Assembly (NCBI GenBank): GCA_003194525.1
Contig: NBIV01000048.1
Span: 124,001-188,000 of the forward strand
Length of the DNA: 64,000 bases
Reading direction: 5' to 3'
DNA from: Gracilariopsis chorda
Taxonomy: Eukaryota > Rhodophyta > Florideophyceae > Gracilariales > Gracilariaceae
How positions within the stretch are numbered: the stretch's first letter is position 1; every line of letters starts with the position of its first letter. The position numbers and the translations under genes are program-made. The notes under the pieces were generated by a model that worked only from the letters and a program-made list of their open reading frames with translations, was not told the DNA's origin and did no database searches. Shown here in pieces: positions 10,987 to 20,802 of the stretch.

Positions 10987-11602
10987 ATTTTTCCCTTCGC
11001 GTGACCCGCAACTGCGCGAGTTGTTGCGCGAGTTGTTCGATATAACGTGCTTATCGCACTGTTTTCCAACATGTAGCCAATCAACAGCAAAGTAGGAATG
11101 GGTGAGAAATGGCTAAAGAAAAGAGATCGAAATCAAAGGACCGATATCGATAACATCATCGATGGAGTGAGATAAGCATGGAACGTTGAGTTATGCGCGC
11201 TGGTTAGGTGCTATGAAGCAGGAATCAAGGTGGAAATACTTTACGTGCATGGCTGTGCTTGAAGGTGGCGCGGGCGGTTATGGGGAAGCGGCGTGACAAG
11301 ACGGCGAGCCCTTTTCTCTTCAGGCGGGCTACAATGTCCGCGCATTGCAGGCGCGGCCAGACGATGCCGCAGACATTGACCATTGGCAGATTGCGTCCCG
11401 TTGAGGCACGTCGGCCACTCAGATTCGCACAAGTTGACAGACCATGCATCGCGCTTGCCCACGGCGATACCGTCGTTGCTGTGATGCACCTTCCAACTCG
11501 TGGCGCACGCGTTCCTCTTGCTGTACTAGACACTTTGAGCCGTGACTTCTCACCATCTTAAATGACAACGGTACGTAGCTTTAGAATCTTTCTGTTCCGT
11601 TT

Positions 11603-11619
11603 CGTTACCGTTGGTACTG
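11603..11619. promoter_or_regulatory. GTTACCGTTGGTAC motif upstream of zinc-finger gene
   Basis: A member of the GGTACC-type motif set, about 170 bp upstream of the ATG at 11788. The spacing between the TACC and GGTA halves matches the other loci. The role is inferred. Confidence 0.3.
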
Positions 11620-11787
11620 TTTGCCAAGGGTATGTCAAACTTTAAGAATTTTCTCGCCAGTTTAGAACGCACGACGCCCCACTCCACCACTGCCATAGTT
11701 TTATAAACCCGGCCACTTCGTTCGAGATACTATCATAGTATCCCGGCCGCGCGTATCAGAAGAGTTTCCATTCCATTTATCGTCGCT

Positions 11788-12948
11788 ATGTCATCCAACA
11801 AAACAGTTCCCGGCCCGCCAAGATCTTCCTCGGCGGTCAAGCGTCTCGCCTGCACAGAAGAGGGTTGTGACAAAACCTTTACTAGCAGACAAGGCCGAAA
11901 GAGACATATGCGCATGCATACCGGTGAGGAGCCGTACTTTTGTTTTGATTGCGAGAGGAGCTTTAAATGGAGGAGTGGTTTGGTACTCCATAGGCGTCAC
12001 ACGGACTGTTCTCCCTTCGCTTATGCGTTTATCCGTCGCACCGAACAGCGAGCACAGCCGCCGAGACAGGCTGGCCAAACTGCTCCACCACCCGATATGA
12101 GAGGTGCGATAGATGCCTTCGTCACACAGCTTCAGCAACAGCAGGTAAATCTTTGGCATGACGCGGACCAAACACAGAGTGCCGCTATAAATGCTGCTCT
12201 CTTACGCCAACAGCAAATTCACCCAACCTTGCAAGAGCAACAACGGATTCGTCAACAGGACGACATCGAACGCCAACAAGGAAAGCAAGGTTTGATTCAA
12301 ATACAAAGACAGTTCCAGCTCTCCCCCCAAGAGCAGCACGAGCAGACTGCGCAGTCTTTTACACCCCATGTCCTTGATTCAAACAACTCCGCTCAGCCTG
12401 TTTATGCCACCCAGGACGGCATGCGCAGCTACTCAACACCGCAGCCTGCCACGGAGTCTCACAGTGTTTACCAAATACCGCAGCAAACTCATGCATACAT
12501 TGGGTACTCGGAGCCCGCGACATCAAATCGCGAACAGCTCTACTACGCAGAGCCCGAAAACTACGAGGCACTCCCAATCTCGTACATGCGACCAACTCTC
12601 CCTGGATCGCACCATGAAATTTGGAGCACACAAGCTTCTTCGCAGAGCAATGCCCCAGATACACTTTGGTGGCAAGGTGAAGATCGAGAGATTTTTGACA
12701 GTTCAGAAGACGCCCATGCTGCCAATACGGGCAATGAGTTCCATCTGGACCCAAACGATGACATTTTTGCTGCGTTACAAGATCCCGATGCGGACCCTCA
12801 TGGCCAGATGGATATCAACTTTGGCTGCAATCAAGAGCTCCTAAACGATGACTTGGGAATAATAACAGATGCAGTGCAATGGGGCAATAGGGGGGAGAAT
12901 GATGATGAAACATGGTTTACATTAACCGACAGGTCAGTGCTGCAGTGA
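11788..12948 (+). CDS. C2H2 zinc-finger protein with Gln-rich and acidic C-terminal regions
   Basis: A 386-residue intact frame, probably a nuclear DNA-binding protein. Finger 1 is canonical (C22-X4-C27-X12-H40-X3-H44) with a TGEEPY linker. Finger 2 has C52-X2-C55-X12-H68 and then only two residues to H71, an atypical last spacing. Residues about 115-190 are rich in Gln and may form a coiled coil. The last 100 residues are acidic, as in activation domains. The start is the first ATG after a stop. Most of the coding sequence after the fingers (12038-12802) recurs at 20034-20797 with only four differences. Related finger sequence recurs at about 37300. Target genes are unknown. Confidence 0.85.
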   Translation: MSSNKTVPGPPRSSSAVKRLACTEEGCDKTFTSRQGRKRHMRMHTGEEPYFCFDCERSFKWRSGLVLHRRHTDCSPFAYAFIRRTEQRAQPPRQAGQTAPPPDMRGAIDAFVTQLQQQQVNLWHDADQTQSAAINAALLRQQQIHPTLQEQQRIRQQDDIERQQGKQGLIQIQRQFQLSPQEQHEQTAQSFTPHVLDSNNSAQPVYATQDGMRSYSTPQPATESHSVYQIPQQTHAYIGYSEPATSNREQLYYAEPENYEALPISYMRPTLPGSHHEIWSTQASSQSNAPDTLWWQGEDREIFDSSEDAHAANTGNEFHLDPNDDIFAALQDPDADPHGQMDINFGCNQELLNDDLGIITDAVQWGNRGENDDETWFTLTDRSVLQ

Positions 12949-14100
12949 CACTGCCGTTATCTAGAACCATTGATTGTTGGTCGCCTTTGGGCTGTTGTAA
13001 AGACAGATCTTTAATGTTTGGGAAAGGAAGAGGTGGAGGTTAACAAACTATCACCAAGACGTCAGCAGAGCTGAGATCCTACAGGACGATCCAAAAGATA
13101 CATACTGTTTCCGGGAGTGGTGGGCGGGTAATTTGAAGTGCTAGAGGATATCGTACATCGAACACGATGATACCGTATCTGATCAGCAGAACAACAACAC
13201 GATGATACCGTACTTGATCAACAGAACAACAACGAAAGATCGCCTTTGCGAATATGGCGCCTGCCGAATGTTTTGTAGCCCTTCACAGCCAAACGTGGCT
13301 CCGATGAATCCACTTCTGCAGTGCCCTGGAATATTCAGCGTCTCTGTCATTGTAGTAGTGCTCTTACACAAACTATCCGCAACTGCTCGTAGACTTTCTA
13401 AAGGAGTGTGGTTGTCATGACATTAGATGAACTGATGTCAGGCAATTCTCTTACAACATACTTCAAGAAGGGATCCCGTTCTCGATCTATGAGCGATCGC
13501 CCCATGTCAATCGATTCTAAGATTTTTGGCAATCGGTCACAGGAAACTGGCTCGTCCTTTTTATTCGTGGGCCTTCGGCTACTCTTGACCGCCTGTCGGG
13601 TGGGCTGAAGTACAGAGGAAAGTGTTCGTGCAAAATGAGTGACATTCTTAACACTGGGTTAGAACCCGGTCTTTTCGGGTGTATCGGTCATCTTTCGTTG
13701 ATTCTGCCCGAATTAGGCAACGGCTTGTGTGGACCATGTACTACTGGCGTCTCGCCACTGGGGATTACATTAGCGATGCCGGGCGCGTCACCGCGAATCC
13801 CATTTCCACACATGCGCCGTAGCTTTCTATCTCCGCATACCTCACAGACCTTCCGGTTTGCATACAAACGAACATGATGGGATGACTAGTAAGTGTACTT
13901 GATGGCGAAATTAAGTTGGATATGGACATAGTCATTATGACCGCTACCCCAAACCATGCACAAAGTAAACTTTTGGGGACAATGAGCTTGCACATAGCCG
14001 AGAAGGACAACGAAATCTTTAGACCTTGCCCGGAGGTAACCCACCGTCTACGTCCTGCTCTTCACACGCTAATGTTTGACGATCTGTGGGCAGAAAAGGC
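12949..14100. other. Intergenic; 35-bp tandem duplication, no clear gene
   Basis: A two-copy 35-bp tandem repeat lies at 13163-13197 and 13198-13232 (cacgatgatacc...), with three differences between copies. Frames of 66-126 codons (13408-13608, 13635-13877, 13916-14296) show no family signal, and the last overlaps the decayed palmitoyltransferase gene on the other strand. Confidence 0.4.
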
Positions 14101-15791
14101 TTACAAGATGCAAAAACGACGTCTTGAAGAGTCTTTAAGTTCCTCTTCAACAACGCAACACCAGTGCCGAGGTCCAGTCGATGTCAGAAACGATATAGCA
14201 TTTTGCCAAATGTCCTTGTTATACGGATCTGACGTGATCTTTTCTGTCATTGCTACTATGTGCTCATACGCCGTTCTCCCTCTCGCAACCAACTGAGTCT
14301 GAGTTGCGAAGAGGCATGACACAAAAAGCAGCTATTACCACATGTACCAACACCAAACATGATTCCCACGGGGTAGCTTCTCATCAAAACAGCAAGCGAA
14401 GGGGATGTCATTGCCACGCGAACGACAACAGAGATGAAAAACCATTTGCACTATAAGAGTTGCAAGTACACCTAGCAAAAACTGTCTGCTCGTATTGAGA
14501 CCGATAGAGTTGTTGAGCCACGAACACTCATGGTCAAACATTCGCACGCAAACATCTCGCTCCGACGCATGCATTGATCGTGCAGGCTTCTCTGTTAAAC
14601 ATGTGTAGCAATAAGCAGATGGCAGTAAATCAATGTCTTTGTCATTGTCAACACACTTTTGAATGTAGCGCACCAATGTATCACAGGTTTCTCTCGTAAG
14701 ATCGTCTGCATTTTTAAACACTGTGGTGAGAGGGCATACAACGCTGATAAACAACAAAACGTGAGCTACGACAAGGGATGGCAGGCTTATGAGCCTGGTT
14801 CCAATAGTGGGCTGCCAGAACTTGGCGTAAGAAATTGCGAGAATAGTATAATAGAACAGAACAGAACAAGACCGTAGCGCGCTGGATGCTTTGCGCGACC
14901 TCGTGCCGCCTGTGCAGTGCCCAAGAAACCTTCACGCAACTCTTGCTCTAATTCGCGTACCAACATCTTCAAGGTTGGTACACGGATTAGAGCAAGAGTT
15001 GCGTGAAGGTTTCTTTTGGAACGGCGCTAATTGGTAGGGCGTGTTTCCTAGGACATCTGTGATGGAGGCGTCTGCACCAGCATAACATGCGCGCTGGCTA
15101 TCAAGTGATGATTCCTCTGCAAAGCTCTGTGTAGCGCTGTGGCACCCAGCGATCGACGGCATCTATATCGGCTGCATGAACAATTGCAAGGCAAGTGGCG
15201 CAGTGATGGTGACCATAATAAGCGGCCCATAGCAGTAGCGTGTGAGATTAATTGTCGACAGTACGAGCCAGTACAGGCCATTTCGAAAGAATGAGAGGCA
15301 GAACGGCTACCCTTCCATACTGCGCTGCATATGTTGGTGCGTCGTATCCATTGGCACCACGAAATGAACAATCTGCCCCGGCATCGAGCAAAGCGCTGAC
15401 ATTCTGCAAAGGCGCTGACACGTACGCCTAGTGCAGGGGGGTGGGTATGCTGCAATTGTGGGGGATTGGAAGACAGGCAACCAAGCCTCGTAGCGAGGGG
15501 TAGAGGAGTGGCAAGAAGTGCAGCTGAGGCCAATGGCGCCCAATGCAGCGGGGTGTGACCTTCATCGTCGGACTGCAGGAGCTGCTGGGGGAGAGCAGGA
15601 TCGATGAGCCGCGGAAGCAACGAGGGTCGGTCGCCTGCGCGGATTAAGGCGGTCAGGGAGGGGAGCTGTTCCGTGGCGCCCGTGGCGGTGCGCGAAGACG
15701 GTGGGCGGACGCGGTCGCGGACGCGGTCGCGGTTGCGAAGAGCTGCGCGCGGTGGCAGAGAACCAGCGCGGAGCAACGCTAACGTTGCCAA
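14101..15791 (-). pseudogene. Decayed ankyrin-repeat DHHC palmitoyltransferase (Akr1/HIP14 type)
   Basis: Read right to left. Ankyrin-like repeats come first (HTPLHWA; AAYYGHHHCATCLA; GATALHRAL; GADASITDVLGNTPYQLA, spread over three phases between 15700 and 15020). Hydrophobic segments follow (near 14750), then a DHHC cysteine-rich domain (YCYTCLTEKPARS, MFDHECSWLNNSIG, 14630-14480). The C-terminal part has TQTQLVARGRT and the DPYNKDIWQNAISF motif (14200-14310). This is the domain order of ankyrin palmitoyltransferases, which S-acylate proteins at Golgi and other membranes. Decay signs: several frameshifts in the ankyrin part, two consecutive stops (TAA TAG) near 14335, DHHC read as DHEC, and a 42-bp inverted repeat at 14923-15015 in the reading path. 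A GGTACC cluster lies about 250 bp upstream. A live copy probably exists or existed elsewhere. Confidence 0.8.
14923..15015. repeat. 42-bp fold-back inverted repeat
   Basis: The left arm 14923-14964 and the right arm 14974-15015 are reverse complements with two mismatches, around a 9-base loop. It sits between the ankyrin and DHHC parts of the decayed gene. Since only one arm can be the original coding sequence, the other looks like a templated inverted copy. Confidence 0.9.
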
Positions 15792-16166
15792 CGCTACAGC
15801 GTACTGTACCTAACTCACCTTGTATGACGTCGCGTCGCGGGACTGCCGAGCATCGCCGGGTGGCGCTGCAGAAGGAGTCGCTTCAAGCGGCCCCGTCCTG
15901 TGCCACGTGTTGCTTTCTTTTCAGCCACATCATACTTGCGTTTGCTTTTGATCCGAGCATCAATTTGCGTATGAAGTGGCATTGCCATCACCCATTGGCC
16001 CAGCGCGATCCTCCGCTCCAAGTGCGCGCTTGCTGTTCGGTACCGTTGGTACACTCGTAGTACCGAATCGGTACCAACGGTACCAACAGTGGCGGCTTTC
16101 CAAGCCCCGTCTGTTCGAAGGCAGCGAGCCGGCTTGAACCCAGTATGCACTGTGCCACACGTGACA
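15792..16166. other. Upstream region of the ankyrin-DHHC relic
   Basis: Holds the GGTACC-type cluster at 16039-16090 and otherwise no recognisable gene. A 133-codon minus-strand frame across it (15815-16216) has no family signal. Confidence 0.35.
16039..16090. promoter_or_regulatory. GGTACC cluster with 9-bp period
   Basis: Contains taccgttggtac, gtaccgaatcggtacc and gtaccaacggtaccaac, about 250 bp upstream of the start codon at 15791 of the ankyrin-DHHC relic. It is the same motif type as at 11603, 41111, 42039 and 44731. Confidence 0.35.
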
Positions 16167-16570
16167 CGATAATTTAGGTGATATTTGGTCGCATATCCCT
16201 GCCGATGTGCGTACAAGCCGGTCGAATACCAGCCACCTCTTCTTGCATCACTTCCTGAAACTGACCTTCAGAAACACCATCACGGAACATGATAATCTTC
16301 CTCGCATGCACCTTTCCCTTGAATTTGTCATACCAAACCTTGTACACTTCTTTGAACATGTCTCCAATATCTGAAATCACCTCCTTTCGTCGCGTTTGCT
16401 AGTGAGTTGTAGCCGAGAACTGCAAGCCCTGACGATCTCTCGTCATCGTAGAATTAGTAGCAGCAAGATCTTCGTCAATGAAGAGAACTCTGGCGCCCGC
16501 CTCTGATTCTTCTATGATGTTTGCAGCTTGTGATGTCGATTCAGATAGACTGTAAAAAACTGATTGGTAC
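16167..16570 (-). pseudogene. Argonaute PIWI-domain fragment (minus copy)
   Basis: The minus strand reads the middle of an Argonaute PIWI domain: NSTMTRDRQGL, QTRRKEVISDIGDMFKE, then KIIMFRDGVSEGQFQEVM and EEVAGIRPAC. RDGVSEGQF is diagnostic for Argonaute, the small-RNA-guided slicer of RNA silencing. An in-frame stop lies in the stretch before the IGDMFKE motif, and a stop follows RDMRPNIT, where Argonautes continue FIVVTKRHH. The first catalytic-Asp region is not recognisable. N-terminal, PAZ and MID parts are absent. This is a fragment, not a gene. It faces a second PIWI fragment at 16651 in inverted orientation. Confidence 0.8.
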
Positions 16571-16650
16571 CCTTTCCAAATGGAAGGTTGTTGATGAAGG
16601 GGGTAACATCAACTCCCGTAACACCGTGGCCATCTTCTGCTCGAATTTAC

Positions 16651-16836
16651 ATGCAAGAAGAAGTGACTGGTATTCGACGGGCTTGTGTGGATATCGGCAG
16701 GGATATGTGACCCAAAATCACCTACATCATCGCCACTAAGCGTCATCACACTCTCGCCTTCCCGGCTAAGGGAGAGGAAGGGGATAGGTCGAGCAATGTT
16801 CCACCTGGTACAGTGTTTGATACCGACGTTAGCATC
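16651..16836 (+). pseudogene. Argonaute PIWI-domain fragment (plus copy)
   Basis: The plus strand reads QEEVTGIRRACVDIGRDM, a stop, PKITYIIATKRHHTLAFP, then SSNVPPGTVFDTDV. This matches the PIWI segment from the helix after RDGVSEGQ through the KRHHTR strand and the PPGTVVD loop. It starts at the residue where the minus copy is well preserved and runs further C-terminal. One in-frame stop (TGA near 16704) is present. The 82-base stretch shared with 16167-16248 is about 84% identical in inverted orientation. Confidence 0.75.
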
Positions 16837-18289
16837 GCTGTGTGGCGCAAGCATTTCCGAAACCTCTTCAGCCTTTCAAGAAATCTAACTACTTCCCTGT
16901 TCCCTGAACTAGAAGCGCAGACTATACGTATTCACTTACGTACAGGTTTGGCGACGCCAAGCTTCTATCCCGGCCTATTTATCGTTTTCTGGCCAACTAG
17001 CGGCCCTTTAGCGCCACTCTGCAAATCCGTTGCTCGCAGACCTCTTGTTCTCCAGTTCGGCAAGCTCGTTGGCCTGCTTCTCAGCCTCTCGAGCAGCTGC
17101 AGCTGCAGCCAAAGCAGCTTTCTGGTGATGTTACTCTTGTACGAGGGCCATTGCAGATTCTGATGTAACATTTATACCTTTGATCGAAACAATACACTCG
17201 TTAGGCATCATCACCGGCTGCAGATGTAAACCTTCTCTCACCGTACGCGGTTCTATTTTCGGCGTTTTGCTTGTTTAACTAAATATTGACAGCTTTATTG
17301 GTCGCCTGTTAGCCGCTTTCCATAAAAAAGAAGCCACAACACATCTTCTTTGTCTTCTCTAACGATATGATGTAGTCCCAGGACGACGGGTAGGGCTGCG
17401 GAAGAGTTATCATCGTTTAGAAGAAGATAACAATTTTTTTAGTATTTAGCCTATACAGGCCCTACACAAATTCACGGGGGCTGGTAGATACTCTTACGCA
17501 CTATGTCTAATGCCAGCTGTCGACCTGCGCAAGCGGTTTATGTAGCAACCTGCAAGACCGCATTGCCAGTAAAATGCCAGTTTCGGGCTGACAGTCCGGC
17601 GGCCGGCGGCGGTGCCCCACCCGCCCCGAGACTGTATAAAAGTCGAGTAGATCAGCAAACTGCACATCTGAATGGAGAAGGCAGAACCCAGACGCCACTC
17701 AAGGAGTCCACGATTTCGCAGCCCACCCTTTACTTTTGTCTTTTCTTCTTCCTCCTTGTCGTCGCCCTAACCACTTGCTGCTATCACCACTGCTGCGATC
17801 TGCGCACATCCTCGGCCGCCCTTCGATACACAAGTTGTGGGTGCTTTTGTGGTGTGAAAAGGCCCTACAGGGCCTTTTCGCACACATACTACCATAATTC
17901 TGAGACATTCACCATACCGCGCGACCATGACGAGGCTACCATCGGTTAACTCTGGTTACCACCACCATTTTGCTTTCGTACACCGTCCAAGGCTTGAAAC
18001 TTGGAAAACAATCCCTTCGTACCTCATCTGTGTAATACTTATGAGAAGCATCATACGTGCATGTTTACGTGTGTGCAGATGCGATAAAGCTCCACAACAC
18101 CATCAAAACACCGCCGAAAACGAAAAGAACGTGAAGCCGATATCCCACAGCTCTAGCATGTCAGTGAAACGGTCTGCATGAACTTTTAACATATTTTATG
18201 CTCTACAGGTTGCTATGAAGACCGTCGTAAGAATACTCTACCCTAATCAACATCTACAGATGGACATCCTCTCTTTCGTACCTCCACGA
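16837..18289. other. Mostly noncoding; one doubtful 148-codon frame and a strong palindrome
   Basis: The minus strand near 17040-17160 encodes an Ala/Glu-rich helix-like run (KAALAAAAAAREAEKQANELAELENK) after a stop, possibly a coiled-coil relic. The plus frame 17503-17949 has a hydrophobic Cys-rich stretch and contains a TATAAAA at 17636. I do not trust it as a gene. A palindrome AAAAGGCCCT-AC-AGGGCCTTTT lies at 17857-17878. Nothing else is recognisable. Confidence 0.35.
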
Positions 18290-19618
18290 ATCTGGAGACT
18301 CCACTAACCACTTTCGTGCTGGTGCGTTATTCTGTGCACCGCCAGGTTGCTGGGGATGTTAAAACGACGATCGCACAAATCACAGGAATGGCTGCGAAGC
18401 TTCAAATGCACCGAGTCCTAATGATGGGAAATGTTTCCCTTCCACTTGGAAACATAGAAAACAGCTGGGCATTTGTGTATCCCCGATGCTGGATTACTTC
18501 TGCTAGAGCGTTGATTGGCACCGGCGCTAGTTCTGAGCTGAATGGATATGCGCTGCCGTCTTGCTACACTTCCTTGATCATCCGCAGAGACGGTCGTACC
18601 GGCTGTGTGGATTCTCATATTATGAAGAGAACACGCCCGCTGAGAGGTGAAAGTAGCTGTACGAAGATGGCATTGAACTTGTCGGGGGGATTTGCGCATG
18701 GGCTGTGCGCATATGCCTCCTCAAGTTCCCGTGGCTTCTAAACTGCACCCGACATTCGCGGCAAGGAATCATCCACAAACCTTCGAAAAGATGTGCCCGT
18801 GCAGCATGTCTGCGCCATGAATGCATGTTACCGTATTCTTCCAAGCATTAAGAGCACACTACCGATCCATCTTCGCGAGTTATTGGATCAACATGTGCCG
18901 GAGATATCACCGCCTCATTGAAACCATTGTTGGGGGAGTGGATAGGAGGCAACGGTGCACCTTGGGACGTGCCAACCGAGTAATGGTGCATAGCGTTGGT
19001 TGCATGTGTGTCTGGAGTGGGAGACACACTACTGCCTGATCACCGAACTGCTGTGGTGGGGAAGTCATTAGCACTAGGCTGAGGGTAGTGCACGACAGCG
19101 GGCGTGGATAGCAAAGCGGGTTGTGCAGAAAAATGATCCGGAGCAGACACCACGTGCTGAAGATGAGATGAGTGATGTAGTTCGAATCCATCACATCGCT
19201 GTACCACCGGGAGGCGTGTCCGCCTGTGTAGAAGAGGTTCACACGAATCGAGGTTTCTGCTGATTTCAGATACTTACGGCAAACGGCTGTACATACGAAC
19301 CGACTCTTCTTCCATCCTTCTGTATTCGGCGATACTGCCGGCGCGTGAGGTGAGGATAGGATGAGAAGCATTAGCAGCATGTCCATCTGCAATATGTCGG
19401 TTGATTGAGTTACAAGAAAAGTATGCACGACGTGCCAAATTGTTAGGATAGCTCGGAGTAGGAGTGTGTTGGTTGGTTCCTTGACCATTGGGATGGTTAA
19501 CCACAACATATCCGTGATTGAAGTGAGGTACATAAGATGGTGTTGGATTGCCATGGGACAGTTGAAGTGCAGCGGTTGTTTCCTTTGACTGCGTGGCGAG
19601 AGGGTGTTCGCAGCTCAA
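18290..19618 (-). pseudogene. Decayed multi-finger C2H2 zinc-finger gene
   Basis: Read right to left. The N-terminal part is Asn/Pro/His-rich low complexity (from 19618), followed by a segment with RRAYFSCNSINRH and FVCTAVCRKYLKSAE, and then C2H2 fingers. One finger has a stop between its two cysteines (VVCS-stop-CLEEYGN...HAARAH, near 18830). The next is intact (CRECRVQFRSHGNLRRHMRTAH, near 18740). A weak finger follows (near 18460), then HSCDLCDRRFNIPSNLAVHRITH (near 18340). Phase changes at least twice and there are further in-frame stops. In life it would be a transcription factor. It is distinct in sequence from the two-finger protein at 11788. Confidence 0.7.
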
Positions 19619-20033
19619 GTATGAAAGAATACGAAAGAATTAGAAGGCAGTGATCGCGCGGAGATGGTGGTAAAGGATGGTGTGCGGAAAATTTGTAGAG
19701 TAAATGTGAGTACAGGAGGAAGAATGGAAGGGCAGAAGCAAATAGAGGTGAAAATCAGCAGCTTTAGAGAGTTGAGAGAGCGCTTATAAGCACTTTGTGG
19801 TGATGGACACGCAATCGGATAGCCAGAACCACCGGCAGGTGTCTGATCGAACTCGAGTACCCCCAACCTCAGCAACACACACTTCATAGAGAGTAGGTCG
19901 GACCCATAGTAGGTCCACAAGGCAAGAGGGTTCGAAGATTGACAAAAGAAATGAATGCGTTCTCTGAGAGAGAACAATTATGGAAAAGTAGGAGAGGAAT
20001 CACAGCACCCCGTACTAGATACGTGTACCAGTT

Positions 20034-20797
20034 GCACCGAACAGCGAGCACAGCCGCCGAGACAGGCTGGCCAAACTGCTCCACCACCCGATATGAGAGG
20101 TGCGATAGATGCCTTCGTCACACAGCTTCAGCAACAGCAGGTAAATCTTTGGCATGACGCGGACCAAACACAGAGTGCCACTATAAATGCTGCTCTCTTA
20201 CGCCAACAGCAAATTCACCCAACCTTGCAAGAGCAACAACGGATTCGTCAACAGGACGACATCGAACGCCAACAAGGAAAGCAAGGTTGATTCAAATACA
20301 AAGACAGTTCCAGCTCTCCCCCCAAGAGCAGCACGAGCAGACTGCGCAGTCTTTTACACCCCATGTCCTTGATTCAAACAACTCCGCTCAGCCTGTTTAT
20401 GCCACCCAGGACGGCATGCGCAGCTACTCAACACCGCAGCCTGCCACGGAGTCTCACAGTGTTTACCAAATACCGCAGCAAACTCATGCATACATTGGGT
20501 ACTCGGAGCCCGCGACATCAAATCGCGAACAGCTCTACTACGCAGAGCCCGAAAACTACGAGGCACTCCCAATCTCGTACATGCGACCAACTCTACCTGG
20601 ATCGCACCATGAAATTTGGAGCACACAAGCTTCTTCGCAGAGCAATGCCCCAGATACACTTTGGTGGCAAGGTGAAGATCGAGAGATTTTTGACAGTTCA
20701 GAAGACGCCCATGCTGCCAATACGGGCAATGAGTTCCATCTGGACCCAAACGATGACATTTTTGCTGCGTTACAAGATTCCGATGCGGACCCTCATG
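20034..20797 (+). pseudogene. Recent partial copy of the 11788-12948 zinc-finger gene
   Basis: This 764-bp block copies 12038-12802 with three substitutions and one single-base deletion (about 99.5% identical). It begins just after the second finger, so both zinc fingers are missing. The deletion splits the frame near 20285, leaving 19955-20290 (with a new upstream start) and 20287-20814. The right end joins directly to the LTR fossil at 20803. No target duplication is obvious. A chimeric transcript cannot be excluded, but the DNA-binding part is gone. Confidence 0.9.
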
Positions 20798-20802
20798 CAA
20801 AG

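Larger units (their letters stand above)
10865..11787. other. Intergenic, promoter side of two divergent genes
   Basis: No convincing gene. A tandem gcgcgagttgtt duplication lies near 11011-11035. A GC-rich patch at 11250-11560 leaves about 100-codon frames open on both strands, which is expected from composition. The block separates the minus-strand gene at 9957 from the plus-strand zinc-finger gene at 11788, so it should hold both promoters. Confidence 0.4.

Noticed and set aside
11225-11561. Pair of overlapping 100-codon frames on both strands
   Set aside because: GC-rich patch; no family signal and lies in a divergent promoter region.
17503-17949. 148-codon Cys-rich frame with hydrophobic stretch
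   Set aside because: A TATA box lies inside it and no homology is recognisable; kept only as a note in the spacer entry.
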